In this document: positions 25,386-33,961 of the stretch, in pieces | Numbering within the stretch: position 1 is the stretch's first letter | Layout of the letters: every line of letters starts with the position of its first letter | Assembly (NCBI GenBank): GCA_025360015.1 | Contig: JANYCZ010000067.1 | Span: forward strand, 62,001 to 126,000 | From: Verrucomicrobiota bacterium | GTDB lineage: Bacteria > Verrucomicrobiota > Verrucomicrobiia > Verrucomicrobiales > Verrucomicrobiaceae | Length of the DNA: 64,000 nt | Direction of reading: 5' to 3' | Notes under the pieces: generated by a model | The model's input: only the letters and a program-made list of their open reading frames with translations | Database searches by the model: none | What the model was told of the DNA's origin: nothing | Position numbers and translations under genes: made by a program

Positions 25386-26147
25386 ATGCACACCGCCCCC
25401 ATCCGCGTCACCATCTGGAATGAATTTGTACACGAACGGCAGAACACCGCAGTCGCCGCCATTTATCCCAACGGTATCCATGGAGCGCTAGCAGAGGTGC
25501 TGTCAAAACACGGGGACTTCCATGTCCACACGGCCACGCTGGATGAGCCCGAACAGGGTCTGCCGCCGGTGGTGCTGGACCAGACGGACGTGCTGCTGTG
25601 GTGGGGCCATGCAGCGCATGACGAGGTGAGCGATGAACTGGTCACGCGCGTGCAGGAGCGGGTGCTCGCGGGCATGGGGCTGATCGTGCTGCACTCGGGG
25701 CATTTTTCCAAGATCTTCAAGCGGCTCATGGGCACAAGCTGCGCGCTGTGCTGGCGCGAGGCGGGCGAGCGCGAGCGCGTATGGACGATCAATCCCGGGC
25801 ACCCCATCGCGGAGGGTATCGGCGACTGCATCGAAATCGAGCAATCCGAGATGTATGGCGAGCCCTTTGGCATCCCGACGCCGGACGAGCTGATCTTTGT
25901 CTCCTGGTTTCAAGGGGGCGAGGTGCTGCGCAGCGGGGCCACATGGACACGCGGCAGCGGGCGCATTTTTTACTTCAGCCCCGGGCATGAAGTCTATCCC
26001 ATCTACCACATGCCAGAGGTGCAGCGGGTGATCGAAAATGGGATCCGCTGGGCAAGACCGCAGGGCCCGGCAGCCAACATCCCGCGGCATGTGCCGGTAG
26101 AGCAGGCGCGGGAAAAGATCGAGGCGCGTGGTGGCACAGTGCATTGA
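25386..26147 (+). CDS. ThuA-domain protein (trehalose-utilisation family)
   Basis: 253 aa ThuA-like protein with the class I glutamine-amidotransferase-like fold. Features: [15 protein letters not shown] at the start, [47 protein letters not shown] and [15 protein letters not shown] near the end. ThuA proteins act in catabolism of trehalose or oxidised sugars; in Verrucomicrobia they are abundant and often paired with sugar dehydrogenases. Start chosen at ATG 25386. No signal peptide, so cytoplasmic. Confidence 0.93.
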   Translation: MHTAPIRVTIWNEFVHERQNTAVAAIYPNGIHGALAEVLSKHGDFHVHTATLDEPEQGLPPVVLDQTDVLLWWGHAAHDEVSDELVTRVQERVLAGMGLIVLHSGHFSKIFKRLMGTSCALCWREAGERERVWTINPGHPIAEGIGDCIEIEQSEMYGEPFGIPTPDELIFVSWFQGGEVLRSGATWTRGSGRIFYFSPGHEVYPIYHMPEVQRVIENGIRWARPQGPAANIPRHVPVEQAREKIEARGGTVH

Positions 26148-26184
26148 AGGTGAATCTTGTAGAGCCCTACCAAAGGGTGAAGCG

Positions 26185-27756
26185 CTATTGTACAACGATG
26201 TTTGCCCGACCGCCGCGCAGGACGTATTTTCGGATTTTGCCCGTGGCGGTCTTGGGGAGTTCGGGGATGAACTCGAAGCCGTGCGGCACTTTGAAGTGAG
26301 CAAGGTGTTCGCGGCAGAACTGGCGGAGGGCTTCCGGGGTGGTTTCGGTGCTAGGCTTGAGAACGACGAAGGCTTGCGGGGTTTCCCCCCATTTCTCATG
26401 CGGCACGCCGACGACGGCGGATTCTTGCACGGCAGGATGGCGCAGGAGGACACCCTCGATTTCGACGGAGGAGATGTTTTCGCCACCGCTGATGATGATG
26501 TCCTTCCAGCGGTCGCGGATTTCGATGTAGCCGTCGGGGTGGACGACGGCGGCATCTCCGGTGTAAAACCAGCCGTTGCGGATGGCTTTGGCGGTGGCGG
26601 CGGGGTCGTTGTAGTAGCCTTTCATCACGGCATTGCCGCGAATGATGATCTCGCCCATGGCGGCACCGTCTTGGGTGACTTCACGGTCTTCGTCATCGAC
26701 GACGCGGACCTCGGCATTAGCAAGGTATTCTACCCCCTGCCGGGCCTTGATGATGGCGCGGGCCTGCGGGGTAAGCTGCGCGTGCTCGGGGCGTGATTCA
26801 CTGATGGTGACGATGGGTGAAACCTCCGTAAGGCCATACACATGAGTGATGTCCCAGCCGAGTTCGCCTTCCATGCGCTCGATAGTGGCGGCGGCAGGTG
26901 GCGCGCCGGCGGTGATGACGCGGATGCCACGCGTTGCGCTTCGGCGCAGTTCTTCCGGCGCATTGGACATGCCGATGAGCACGGTCGGTGCGGCGCACAG
27001 CAGTGTGCAGCCTTCACGACCAATCGCTTCAAAGATGAGCCGCGGGTCTGCCTTCGGGAGGCAGACATGGCGGCCACCCACTGCGGTGACGGTCCAGACG
27101 AAGGTCCAGCCATTCGCGTGAAACATCGGCAGCACCCACAGGTAGCGGTCCCCACTGGTGAGGTGCGTGTGCATGAGATGGCCCATGATGTTGAAAGCGG
27201 TGTTGCGGTGGGTGACCATGACGCCTTTCGGATTGGCCGTGGTGCCGCTGGTGTAGTTCAGCGCGATCATCTCTGTCTCGGAGATTTCAGCGGCGGTGAA
27301 TTCGGGCGCGGTGGCTGCCAGCGTGGCCTCGTAGTCGGTCCAGCCGGGCTTGCTGCCCGTGAGGGCCACAAAATGTTCCACTCCGGGCACCTGCTCGCGG
27401 ATGGAATCGACCGCATCGTGGTAGTCGGCATGCACACAGACGACGCAGGCGCCGCTGTGATTCAAGATGTAGGCGAAGTCTGCGGCGGTGAGGCGGAAAT
27501 TGATCGGGACGATAACGGCCCCGATCTGCGGGATGGCGTAGAACGCCTCCAGGTGGGAGTGCGTGTTCGGCGCGATGGTGGCCACTCGGTCGCCGGGCTT
27601 CACCCCAAGCTGCTGCAGTGCCGCAGACCAGCGGTCACAACGGTCAAAGAACTCGCGGTAGGTGAAACGGCGGTCGCCATCCACCACGGCTTCCCGATCG
27701 GCATACAGTCGGCGGGCACGGCGGGCAAAGTCGAGGGGCGAGAGCGGCGTTTCCAT
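26185..27756 (-). CDS. AMP-dependent acyl-CoA synthetase
   Basis: 523 aa from ATG 27756, a normal length for the family. The AMP-binding motif is LNYTSGTTANPKGVMVTHRN, the adenylate-contact loops are VYGLTEVSP and GWFYTGDAAVVHPDGYIEIRDRWKD, and the catalytic lysine lies in TATGKIRKYVLR. It activates a carboxylic acid with ATP and CoA; the pattern is that of medium-chain/3-methylmercaptopropionyl-type ligases. It stands alone and faces the ThuA gene convergently. Confidence 0.94.
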   Translation of the reverse strand: METPLSPLDFARRARRLYADREAVVDGDRRFTYREFFDRCDRWSAALQQLGVKPGDRVATIAPNTHSHLEAFYAIPQIGAVIVPINFRLTAADFAYILNHSGACVVCVHADYHDAVDSIREQVPGVEHFVALTGSKPGWTDYEATLAATAPEFTAAEISETEMIALNYTSGTTANPKGVMVTHRNTAFNIMGHLMHTHLTSGDRYLWVLPMFHANGWTFVWTVTAVGGRHVCLPKADPRLIFEAIGREGCTLLCAAPTVLIGMSNAPEELRRSATRGIRVITAGAPPAAATIERMEGELGWDITHVYGLTEVSPIVTISESRPEHAQLTPQARAIIKARQGVEYLANAEVRVVDDEDREVTQDGAAMGEIIIRGNAVMKGYYNDPAATAKAIRNGWFYTGDAAVVHPDGYIEIRDRWKDIIISGGENISSVEIEGVLLRHPAVQESAVVGVPHEKWGETPQAFVVLKPSTETTPEALRQFCREHLAHFKVPHGFEFIPELPKTATGKIRKYVLRGGRANIVVQ

Positions 27757-27880
27757 GAAATTTGGCCGATCATAGAAAGACACTCCCCTCAGTAGCGAGC
27801 GAAAACGTGTTCGGTCTTTTCCACAACTCGGTGATTCTTGCCGCGACTTTGCCGCCAAGATGGCTTAAAGATTCATCCCC

Positions 27881-28066
27881 ATGACTGACATTGACCCTGA
27901 AACACTCGCCGTCCGCATCCGCCAGTCACTTGGCTGCAGCAAGGATCTGGCTGCAGACTACGTGAAGGGCATCAGCAATCCCCCCGAGATCATCCACGGC
28001 AAAATCGTCGTGCGTGATCCCGAAGGGCGTATCGTGGCGCGGGTACCGGAAAGCGTGCTGGCTTAA
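27881..28066 (+). CDS. Small hypothetical protein
   Basis: 61 aa, acidic N-terminus (MTDIDPETLAVRIRQSLGC) and a beta-rich end (IIHGKIVVRDPEGRIVARV). Codon use agrees with the neighbours and the reading frame fills the gap between two genes. Its TAA and the TAA of the opposite 3D-domain gene share the sequence TTAA (28063-28066). Family not recognised. Confidence 0.55.
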   Translation: MTDIDPETLAVRIRQSLGCSKDLAADYVKGISNPPEIIHGKIVVRDPEGRIVARVPESVLA

Positions 28067-28563
28067 GCCGGACGGGATTCGATGCGGGCGACCATTTCCC
28101 GCACGTGCAAGGCTTTGTAGGCCCGTGGCTTCAAGATGGCGAGGCTGCGGGCAAAGGAGCCCCATTTGAGGACCTGGATGGTCACGCGGCGCGTGCCCCA
28201 GTTGTGCATCATGTCGAAGCTCGGTTTGTAGAGATCGATGGTCTTCGTACCGACGAGGGCGGAACCGTAGTCATCGACGACGTAGAGCGAAGGATCACCC
28301 TTGATCTGGAACACCGTGCCCACCGGGTAGATGGACCAGTCAGCAGCAGCGCTGCGGATCTGGCCGTGTTTGAGCAAGGTACCGGCAGCCGTGCGAGCAC
28401 CGTACTCGATGTGGTCGCTTTCGTCGTGAGTGTAGGCGGTTGTCTTGACGCCTGCAATGACCTGGCCTGGAGCGCCAGCTGGGGTTGTGGTTGAGCTTTT
28501 AACTTCTTCCGCAGCAGCGGAGACGCACAGAGCAGCGAGGCACAGGAGGATGGATCGGTTCAA
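28063..28563 (-). CDS. Secreted 3D-domain protein
   Basis: 166 aa if started at TTG 28563, giving the signal peptide NRSILLCLAALCVSAAAEE; an ATG 40 codons upstream would put a polar stretch before the signal. The mature part is a 3D (three-aspartate) double-psi beta-barrel: KTTAYTHDESDHIEYGA, WSIYPVGTVFQI, YVVDDYGSALVGTKTIDLY. These barrels occur in lytic transglycosylases (MltA) and resuscitation-promoting/YabE-like proteins that act on peptidoglycan. Length supports a single-domain periplasmic enzyme or binder. Confidence 0.82.
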   Translation of the reverse strand: MNRSILLCLAALCVSAAAEEVKSSTTTPAGAPGQVIAGVKTTAYTHDESDHIEYGARTAAGTLLKHGQIRSAAADWSIYPVGTVFQIKGDPSLYVVDDYGSALVGTKTIDLYKPSFDMMHNWGTRRVTIQVLKWGSFARSLAILKPRAYKALHVREMVARIESRPA

Positions 28564-28728
28564 TCTATAGGTTGGGTTGTTGGGTCGCGCTCTGCCGGAT
28601 GGGGGGCCCGGCGGGAGGGGCGCGCACGGTGTCGAGTTCGACACCACTGTCAACGCGCGGATTTGTAGCCGGGACGGGCTCAAAACCTAGCTTAAGACGA
28701 CCCTAAGGCCTGATTTAGCGCCACTCCG

Positions 28729-30066
28729 TCACTTTAAACGAAGAACCGCCCCGTAAGCCTCGGCTCCGCCGGGTGACGCCATGGTCTGGCCACCGAATGT
28801 CGCAGGTGCGACACAGGACCCTGAAAAAACTAGCCTGCCAGAGGGGTGCCAGGCCATGGAATAAGCATTGTCCCCCTTCGTTCCGCCGCTTTGAACGAGC
28901 CATTCGAGGCCGCCTTTGAGGTCAAAAGCGGCAGTGAAGATGTCGGTGGCACCTTGGGTTTTGAGTGTCTGCCCAGCGAAGGTGGCGGTGTCGGAAAACT
29001 CGCCGGTGACGAAGCAACGCCCGGTGTTGTCGGTGGCGACGCCGAGGCAGTAATCGGTGGCCGGGCCTTGGAGGGCTTGGCTCCAGACGAGCTTGCCTTC
29101 GGGGCTGAAATGCGCGAGCACGCCGTCGTTGTCCTTGTCGCCGGTGGTGTGCATCTGGGTGCCATTGAGTGCGCCTTTGAACATGCCAGCGCACCAGGTG
29201 CGGCCTGCGGTATCGACGGTTATTTCATGGAAGACGGCACTCGGCACAGCGGGCAGCATGGCTGCCCAGACGCCTTCGCCGCCGGGCGTTAGTTTAAGGA
29301 CGATGCCAGCCTGGGATTTGGCTTCCAGGGCCACGGCATCCAGCGTGCCTGTGCCGCCGCCGCTGCCGCCTATATAGATAGAGTCATTGGCGTCGACGCC
29401 GACGCCGTGTCCGCTGCCGGAGAATTTGCCGCCCGTTGCCTTCACCCACTTCAGGGTGCCTGCGGCGTCATACTTGGCGCAGAAGATGGGGCGGGTGGTG
29501 CTGCCGGCGTTGACGGTGACTTCGCCGAATTTGGCCTCGCCAACCACCGAGCCGGTGACGACGATGTCGCCCTTGGAATCGACTGCGATACCGTGGCCGT
29601 AATCGTAACCTTTGCCGCCGGCGGTTTTGAGCCAAATCAGGGCTCCGCTTGTGTCGTATTTGGCAATGAAGATGTCATAATCACCCGCATTCGGCAGGGT
29701 CTGGCCGTTGGCCTGGGCATCGGTGCTTTGGTAATGGCCGGTGACGTAGGCATTGCCGGCGGCATCGGTGGCGACTCCGTAACCGCGATCCACCAGGCTG
29801 CCGCCGAGACTGCGGACCCAGAGGAACTTTCCGTCCGGGGACACTTTGGCGAGGAAGAAATCTGTGCTGCCGAGACCGGTGCGCTTTAGGTCGCCAAAGG
29901 TGCCGTCATCGGTGGTTTCACCGGCGAGGAAGACATTGCCCTCGCGGTCAAAGGTTGCCGCGCGCGTCTTGTCGTTTTTGGCTCCGCCTCCTGCCGCGAC
30001 CCACTCGAAGGTGGGTGTGGCGGCGTGGAGGGAGGTGGAGAGGAGGACGAGGCAGAGCGTGCGCAT
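28729..30066 (-). CDS. Secreted SBBP-repeat beta-propeller protein
   Basis: 445 aa with a short signal peptide (MRTLCLVLLSTSLHAA). The mature protein is a tandem of about 40-55-residue repeats containing AxDxxGNxYVTGxxxxxxxFG and DIFIAKYDTSGALIWLKTAGG, the SBBP repeat that forms beta-propellers. Such proteins are exported and are thought to bind surfaces or partners. The NIPSNAP gene starts 4 bp beyond its own start side in the same direction (30071), so they are likely co-transcribed. Confidence 0.88.
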   Translation of the reverse strand: MRTLCLVLLSTSLHAATPTFEWVAAGGGAKNDKTRAATFDREGNVFLAGETTDDGTFGDLKRTGLGSTDFFLAKVSPDGKFLWVRSLGGSLVDRGYGVATDAAGNAYVTGHYQSTDAQANGQTLPNAGDYDIFIAKYDTSGALIWLKTAGGKGYDYGHGIAVDSKGDIVVTGSVVGEAKFGEVTVNAGSTTRPIFCAKYDAAGTLKWVKATGGKFSGSGHGVGVDANDSIYIGGSGGGTGTLDAVALEAKSQAGIVLKLTPGGEGVWAAMLPAVPSAVFHEITVDTAGRTWCAGMFKGALNGTQMHTTGDKDNDGVLAHFSPEGKLVWSQALQGPATDYCLGVATDNTGRCFVTGEFSDTATFAGQTLKTQGATDIFTAAFDLKGGLEWLVQSGGTKGDNAYSMAWHPSGRLVFSGSCVAPATFGGQTMASPGGAEAYGAVLRLK

Positions 30067-30070
30067 GAGC

Positions 30071-30862
30071 TTATTGGATTGGGGAGAAGTCCGTGGCCTT
30101 CATGTAGATGCTTTTCACGCCTTCGGAGAGGGGCTCGATGGTGAGAGAGCCGCCGTTGGCGGCTTCGCTGGCGGCCTTGGCTTTGACCCAGTCGGGATCG
30201 GCGCGGAAGGCGGCAAAGGAGGCGATCCCGGCTTCCTTGCTGTCATGGGCGAGGATGTAGATCAGTTTCTTGCCGGCGCCTTTGTCTGCATCTGTGGGTG
30301 TCCAGTAGGCGAGATTGGTCATGCCGTGCTTGGTAAAGAGCTTCATCGTGTGATCGCGAAAGCGGGCGTGCAGGGCGTCGAGCTTGCCGTCTTTCGTGGT
30401 GTAGGTGCGCATTTCAAAAACGCGCGGCTTGCCGCCTTTGCCGATGGCCACGGGTGGGGAGTAGTCCGTGGTAGTCATGAAAATCGACTCCGGGGGCTTG
30501 GCGAGGATTTTGCCGGCTTCTTCGCTGGCCTTGCGGGCGGCCTGCCAGTCGGGATCTTCGCCGAAGGCTTTGAAGCTCGCTTTGGCGGCTTCGCGGCTCT
30601 GGTGTTCGAGGACGTAGATGAGGGTGGTGTCGGAGCCGTTCTCCTTGTCCACCGGCACCCAGTAGCCGACGTTTTTGATGCCATGCTTTTCAAAGAGCTT
30701 GCAGGTGTGGTCGCGGAAGCGGGAGAGGAGGGCGTCGAGCTTGCCTTCGTTGCAGGTGTAGATGCGGAGTTCGTAGACGGGGGAAGGCGAGGCGTCCGCA
30801 GCTTGGAGGAGAGGGGTGAAGAGACTGGAGAGCGCGAGGGCGAGAAAGGTGAGGCGGGTCAT
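30071..30862 (-). CDS. Secreted protein with two NIPSNAP domains
   Basis: 263 aa from ATG 30862. A signal peptide (MTRLTFLALALSSLFTPLLQA) is followed by two tandem NIPSNAP ferredoxin-like domains: VYELRIYTCNEGKLDALLSR with HTCKLFEKHGIKNVGYW, and VFEMRTYTTKDGKLDALHAR with HTMKLFTKHGMTNLAYW. The domains are about 45 percent alike, an internal duplication. NIPSNAP proteins are small barrels of unknown role, very common in Verrucomicrobia and Planctomycetes. A second NIPSNAP gene is at 51622. Confidence 0.9.
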   Translation of the reverse strand: MTRLTFLALALSSLFTPLLQAADASPSPVYELRIYTCNEGKLDALLSRFRDHTCKLFEKHGIKNVGYWVPVDKENGSDTTLIYVLEHQSREAAKASFKAFGEDPDWQAARKASEEAGKILAKPPESIFMTTTDYSPPVAIGKGGKPRVFEMRTYTTKDGKLDALHARFRDHTMKLFTKHGMTNLAYWTPTDADKGAGKKLIYILAHDSKEAGIASFAAFRADPDWVKAKAASEAANGGSLTIEPLSEGVKSIYMKATDFSPIQ

Positions 30863-30989
30863 GAGGGATGAACATACGCTGCCGGAGGGCAGGCTTATCA
30901 GGAAGCAGCGGGGAGAATACCTGCTCTTCTTGGAGGCCGCCCATTTTTTGACCTTTCCAACCCGCAGGCATCTGCTTGAATCGTCAACT

Positions 30990-31775
30990 ATGATGAATAC
31001 CCACCCCTTCTTCAGGGCAGCGCTGGTCTTCATAGCATTCACGGCGCTGACGGCCCCTGCAATTGCCCGCCTGGGCGAGACCAAGACCGAAATTGCGCGA
31101 CGGTTTGGAAAGGGAAAGACCTACCGGTCCCGTGGTGGCTGGGAGCAGCGCGAGTACCCTAAGAATGGAATGACGACTTATGTGGTTTTTGCCAATGACA
31201 AGTCCATCTGGGAGCTCACGAAGCGCAATGACAAAAAGATCAGCGACAGCGACATCCAGGACCTCCTGAAAGACGCCTCCGCTGGTGGTCCTCCATTCAT
31301 CTGGCATGCCGATCAAAAATGCTATCTCAGCGACAATGGAAAGGTGAAAGCGGGGAGGCAGCCACGGCATGACGACTTTTTTTCGATCATGAATGTCGAG
31401 GCGGTCACGGGTCTTGAAGATGTGTCCCAGTTCGTCTGCCTGGGGAAGACCGCCAATGAAGTGGCCCAACGGTATGGGCCGGGCGTTGCCGCCAAACCTC
31501 GGGAGGGGATGGAACAATATGAGTATGAAAAGAACGGCTACACCATCCAGGTGGTGTTCAAGAACGGGCGCTCCGTGTGGGAGCTTTTTAAGAGGGAGGA
31601 CAAGGACGTCACCGATGAGGACATTGTGAAGATTCTGACCGCTGCGGGAGGCGGTTTTATTTGGGATGACCCGGCGAAATGCTTTTTCCGAGACGGCAAA
31701 CGATTTCAAGCCCAGATGGAACCTGGGCATTCGGATTTCTTTTCCATCAAGGATACTGACGCCATTGCGCGCTGA
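30990..31775 (+). CDS. Secreted protein with an internal duplication, unknown family
   Basis: 261 aa. Signal peptide FFRAALVFIAFTALTAPAIA. The mature part is two copies of about 105 residues: the first runs from TKTEIARRFGKG through WELTKRNDKKISDSDIQDLL and PPFIWHADQKCYLSDNGKV to DDFFSIMNVEA; the second from ANEVAQRYGPG through WELFKREDKDVTDEDIVKIL and GGFIWDDPAKCFFRDGKRF to SDFFSIKDTDA. Each copy has one conserved cysteine. I do not recognise the family; the repeat suggests a paired binding module in the periplasm. Confidence 0.75.
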   Translation: MMNTHPFFRAALVFIAFTALTAPAIARLGETKTEIARRFGKGKTYRSRGGWEQREYPKNGMTTYVVFANDKSIWELTKRNDKKISDSDIQDLLKDASAGGPPFIWHADQKCYLSDNGKVKAGRQPRHDDFFSIMNVEAVTGLEDVSQFVCLGKTANEVAQRYGPGVAAKPREGMEQYEYEKNGYTIQVVFKNGRSVWELFKREDKDVTDEDIVKILTAAGGGFIWDDPAKCFFRDGKRFQAQMEPGHSDFFSIKDTDAIAR

Positions 31776-31860
31776 TTTCGTTGGCTCAGGGCAACGGAGG
31801 TGGGGTTTCATTTTGCTGTCGTCAGGAAGGAAACCAGTGGATCGGTATCCAGTAGACCGG

Positions 31861-32023
31861 TTAACCTAGAAACGGAGATGGCGTCCTATGGAATACGCGG
31901 AACAGACGGACAATCAGAATAAAGCTCATGCTCGTTGCTTCACCTTTTGAGTGAACGATGTGGAAAGCTCCTTTCCGGGTATTCCGTAGGCCATCCATTC
32001 CCGTTTTCGGTTTAATGTTAGGC
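31861..32023 (-). repeat. Long imperfect inverted repeat, possible degenerate long attC
   Basis: On the minus strand the element begins with the box GCCTAAC (32023-32017), overlapping the stop of the frameshifted cassette gene, and the arms 31861-31902 and 31966-32013 pair imperfectly (shared AAACGG, ATGG, CCTA, GGAATAC). The far end is GGTTAACC rather than a GTTRRRY box. A long VCR-like attC that has lost its R' box is one reading; an unrelated palindromic repeat is another. Confidence 0.4.
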
Positions 32024-32325
32024 GTCGGCGTTCGATTCATGGCGGCGTAGAGCAACAATAGCACGAGAGAATGGGATGAAAGCGATGCAGCCGAGATACA
32101 TCAAAACTCGAGCTGCGGTGATTGGAAATGTCCATCGTCGGGTAGGCGAACTAAGAGTTGGATAACATCGGCGGTGATGGTGACGAGAGCATACCAAGAC
32201 ATGACGAAAAGCAGGCAAAGTCGGAATGGAGGTCGGTTGCAGAAAGAAATGATATGAACAGTAATCCACGGCAGGAAAAGAACGCCCCAAGAATCCATGC
32301 GGGCAATGCGGGAAGAACCGCCCAT
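32018..32325 (-). pseudogene. Frameshifted small membrane protein in an integron-type cassette
   Basis: Two overlapping minus-strand frames together encode one membrane protein. The first reads MGGSSRIARMDSWG... LPWITVHIISF ... VTITADVIQLLVRLPDDG and ends QLEF-stop at 32101. The second picks up at once as LMYLGCIAFIPFSRAIVA and ends ESNADA-stop at 32018. Adding one T to the T4 run (plus-strand AAAA at 32103-32106) joins them as QLEFLMYLGC. The stop lies in the GCCTAAC box of a possible attC, as in the neighbouring cassette. It is either a real frameshift or a homopolymer sequencing error. Confidence 0.65.
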
Positions 32326-32403
32326 AAAACCAGTCTTTTCCCGCCGCGCCAATCGCAAGTACGTAAGCAAAGATGTTCAGTTGGCCGAGCATAGCGTGGA
32401 GAC

Positions 32404-32466
32404 GCCTAACGCTCCGGTTCAGCGGCGGGCCGCGCAGCGGACAATCCGCTGCAACCGGTGTTAGGC
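32404..32466 (-). other. Integron attC recombination site
   Basis: 63 bp, read on the minus strand: R'' box GCCTAAC (32466-32460), then ACCGGTTGCAGCGG, a variable centre, CCGCTGAACCGG, and R' box GTTAGGC (32410-32404). The inner arms CCGGTTGCAGCGG and CCGCTGAACCGG pair except for one unpaired G in the L'' arm, the extrahelical base that IntI uses to choose the strand. Box sequences, size and the extra base all fit attC. The stop codon of the upstream gene lies in R'', the normal position. No integrase gene is in the window. Confidence 0.88.
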
Positions 32467-32886
32467 ATTTTTGTTTTTGTCCCTTCTGTAGGCTATGAAT
32501 CCGACGACCAATGGTACGATGGCGATAGCTAACCAAGTTAAGCCGTATTCTCTCGGTGTCGGCTGGCTATTGAACTTCACCGGCGTGTAACCGGTGACGA
32601 GAATCCAAATGCCGTAAAACAGGTAAAGCACCGTCAACGCGAATGAAGCTTCATACCAGCTCTTCGGCAACCGCCACCAACCTTCTCTTATCAGTGGTCG
32701 TAGCGAGACAAGCCATGCGAGTGCTCCGAGAAATAACGCGCAACCGAAACCGACACCACCAGTCCACAAGAACGTTTGCCTGCTGATCAAAACCAAAAGG
32801 CATCGAACAACGAAGGGAATGCTCAAGAACGCGACGAAGAGCGCTCCGCCACCGGGGGAAAACTTCCATATGCGCTTTCTCTTCAT
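32461..32886 (-). CDS. Cassette-borne membrane protein
   Basis: 141 aa. Four hydrophobic helices: GGALFVAFLSIPFVVRCLLV, WTGGVGFGCALFLGALAWLV, ALTVLYLFYGIWILV and LTWLAIAIVPLVVGFIA. The start follows GTTAGGC (32897-32891) by 4 bp and the TAA is inside the attC R'' box, so the gene exactly fills a cassette. Base composition is lower in GC than the flanking chromosome. Integron cassettes often carry such uncharacterised small membrane proteins. Family not recognised. Confidence 0.8.
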   Translation of the reverse strand: MKRKRIWKFSPGGGALFVAFLSIPFVVRCLLVLISRQTFLWTGGVGFGCALFLGALAWLVSLRPLIREGWWRLPKSWYEASFALTVLYLFYGIWILVTGYTPVKFNSQPTPREYGLTWLAIAIVPLVVGFIAYRRDKNKNA

Positions 32887-32966
32887 CTTTGCCTAACTAC
32901 TTGATGAGAAACAATTTTGTCGAGTGCGTCAACAGCATTTTGGGGAACAGATTTGTCGAGCACCAA
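32883..32966 (-). pseudogene. 5' fragment of a PIN-like toxin gene, copy 1
   Basis: Starting at TTG 32966 (or GTG 32963), 13 bp past the RHH antitoxin stop, the frame reads LVLDKSVPQNAVDALDKIV and ends 27 codons on, at the GTTAGGC box and the start of the cassette gene. LDKS with a following helix is the N-terminus of a PIN-like toxin family. The remaining toxin sequence is missing. The first 75 bp are repeated at 33962-34030. This is the toxin that should follow the RHH antitoxin. Confidence 0.6.
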
Positions 32967-32979
32967 CGGGTTTCAGGCT

Positions 32980-33189
32980 TCATGGGAGCTGCTTTTGACG
33001 CAAATTGAGCGCACCCGCCAGATCGTGCGCCAGGTCATAACACGAGGCTCCGGCGGCGGTCTCTGGTTGCACCAACTCCCGTTCCAAGGCTGCACGCACC
33101 AGCGCCGACTTCGACATGCGACGTTGACGGCTTTCCTGATCCAGCCGCAGCAGCAATGCATCGGGCAGGTTGAGGGAGATCGTGCTCAT
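32980..33189 (-). CDS. Ribbon-helix-helix antitoxin
   Basis: 69 aa. The N-terminal ribbon is MSTISLNLPDALLLRLD and the helix-turn-helix pair QRRMSKSALVRAALERELVQ, the CopG/VapB-type RHH DNA-binding fold; the tail (ASCYDLAHDLAGALNLRQ) would wrap the toxin. It appears intact. The gene that should follow is reduced to a 27-codon fragment (32883-32966), so it is an orphan antitoxin. Confidence 0.85.
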   Translation of the reverse strand: MSTISLNLPDALLLRLDQESRQRRMSKSALVRAALERELVQPETAAGASCYDLAHDLAGALNLRQKQLP

Positions 33190-33433
33190 TGGGCCGGATG
33201 GTCATACATGCCGTTCTCTTCGGCAATACGCATTTTCCACTTCCAGATGCCAGGCCTCTTGCCTCTGAAGACCGCCGCGAATGTGAGCCTGCCACTGCGT
33301 CGGCTGGAGCCGAAGAGCACGGCCCCCAGGCCTGGAATGGATCAGGAATTTTGCCGGAACGAGGCTGCAAGCTTCATGGGATGAGCACCTTGAGGTTTGT
33401 CAATTATTTGCACCCTGACCCTGTTTCACCGCT
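33190..33433. other. Intergenic region between cassette-type genes
   Basis: No coding sequence was recognised. The stretch holds a GGTCAGGGTGCAAATAATTG block (minus strand, about 33390-33415), a type of sequence often found near REP-associated transposases, and GC-rich sequence with short inverted pieces (AGGCCTGG). It should contain the RHH antitoxin promoter, but none was convincing. Confidence 0.35.
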
Positions 33434-33940
33434 TCATGGCTGGTCTGAATACAGCGGTAAACTATCTGGATTGCTCGACTGACGGAAGACTGAAGTCATC
33501 CCGACGGCGACAAATGCCGAGGTGGTCAGAATGTAAATGATCAGTGGAGTCCATGAACCAGCGCCGTTGGACTCGGTGTGTCCATGGACCGAACCAAAAA
33601 TGATGGCCAGCCAGACGAGCGGAACGTAAATGCATGTCGCCACCCAGATCCGTCGCGCGATCCGCATTGGTGTGGCTCCAATCGTCACCAGCAGATGACC
33701 TATCGCAATCAGTGGCGTGGCAGCGAATGCCGCAAAAAGAACGATTCCGGTGGTTCCCCCTTCATAGTGTGTGCCTCCGATGATCGCGAAAAACATCGTG
33801 ATAGCGATCATGCCGGTAAACGGCGATGCAATACCAGTCATGATCGTGACGAGAGCGGACAAGATGCGAACGAGGGACCTCGGATAAACGGTCCGAACTG
33901 GTGGCTGCCAACCTGGGATTGCTGGTGGAAGTTCCGTCAT
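33434..33940 (-). CDS. Membrane protein, probable cassette gene
   Basis: 168 aa from ATG 33940. A short polar proline-rich N-terminus, then four helices: ILSALVTIMTGIASPFTGMIAITMFFAII, TGIVLFAAFAATPLIAIGHLLV, IWVATCIYVPLVWLAIIFG and WTPLIIYILTTSAFVAVG. It starts right after a 75-bp toxin-fragment repeat (33962-34030), just as the gene at 32461-32886 does. No attC was found at its 3' end. Family not recognised. Confidence 0.72.
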   Translation of the reverse strand: MTELPPAIPGWQPPVRTVYPRSLVRILSALVTIMTGIASPFTGMIAITMFFAIIGGTHYEGGTTGIVLFAAFAATPLIAIGHLLVTIGATPMRIARRIWVATCIYVPLVWLAIIFGSVHGHTESNGAGSWTPLIIYILTTSAFVAVGMTSVFRQSSNPDSLPLYSDQP

Positions 33941-33961
33941 TGGACTCTGCACTTGGGCGAA

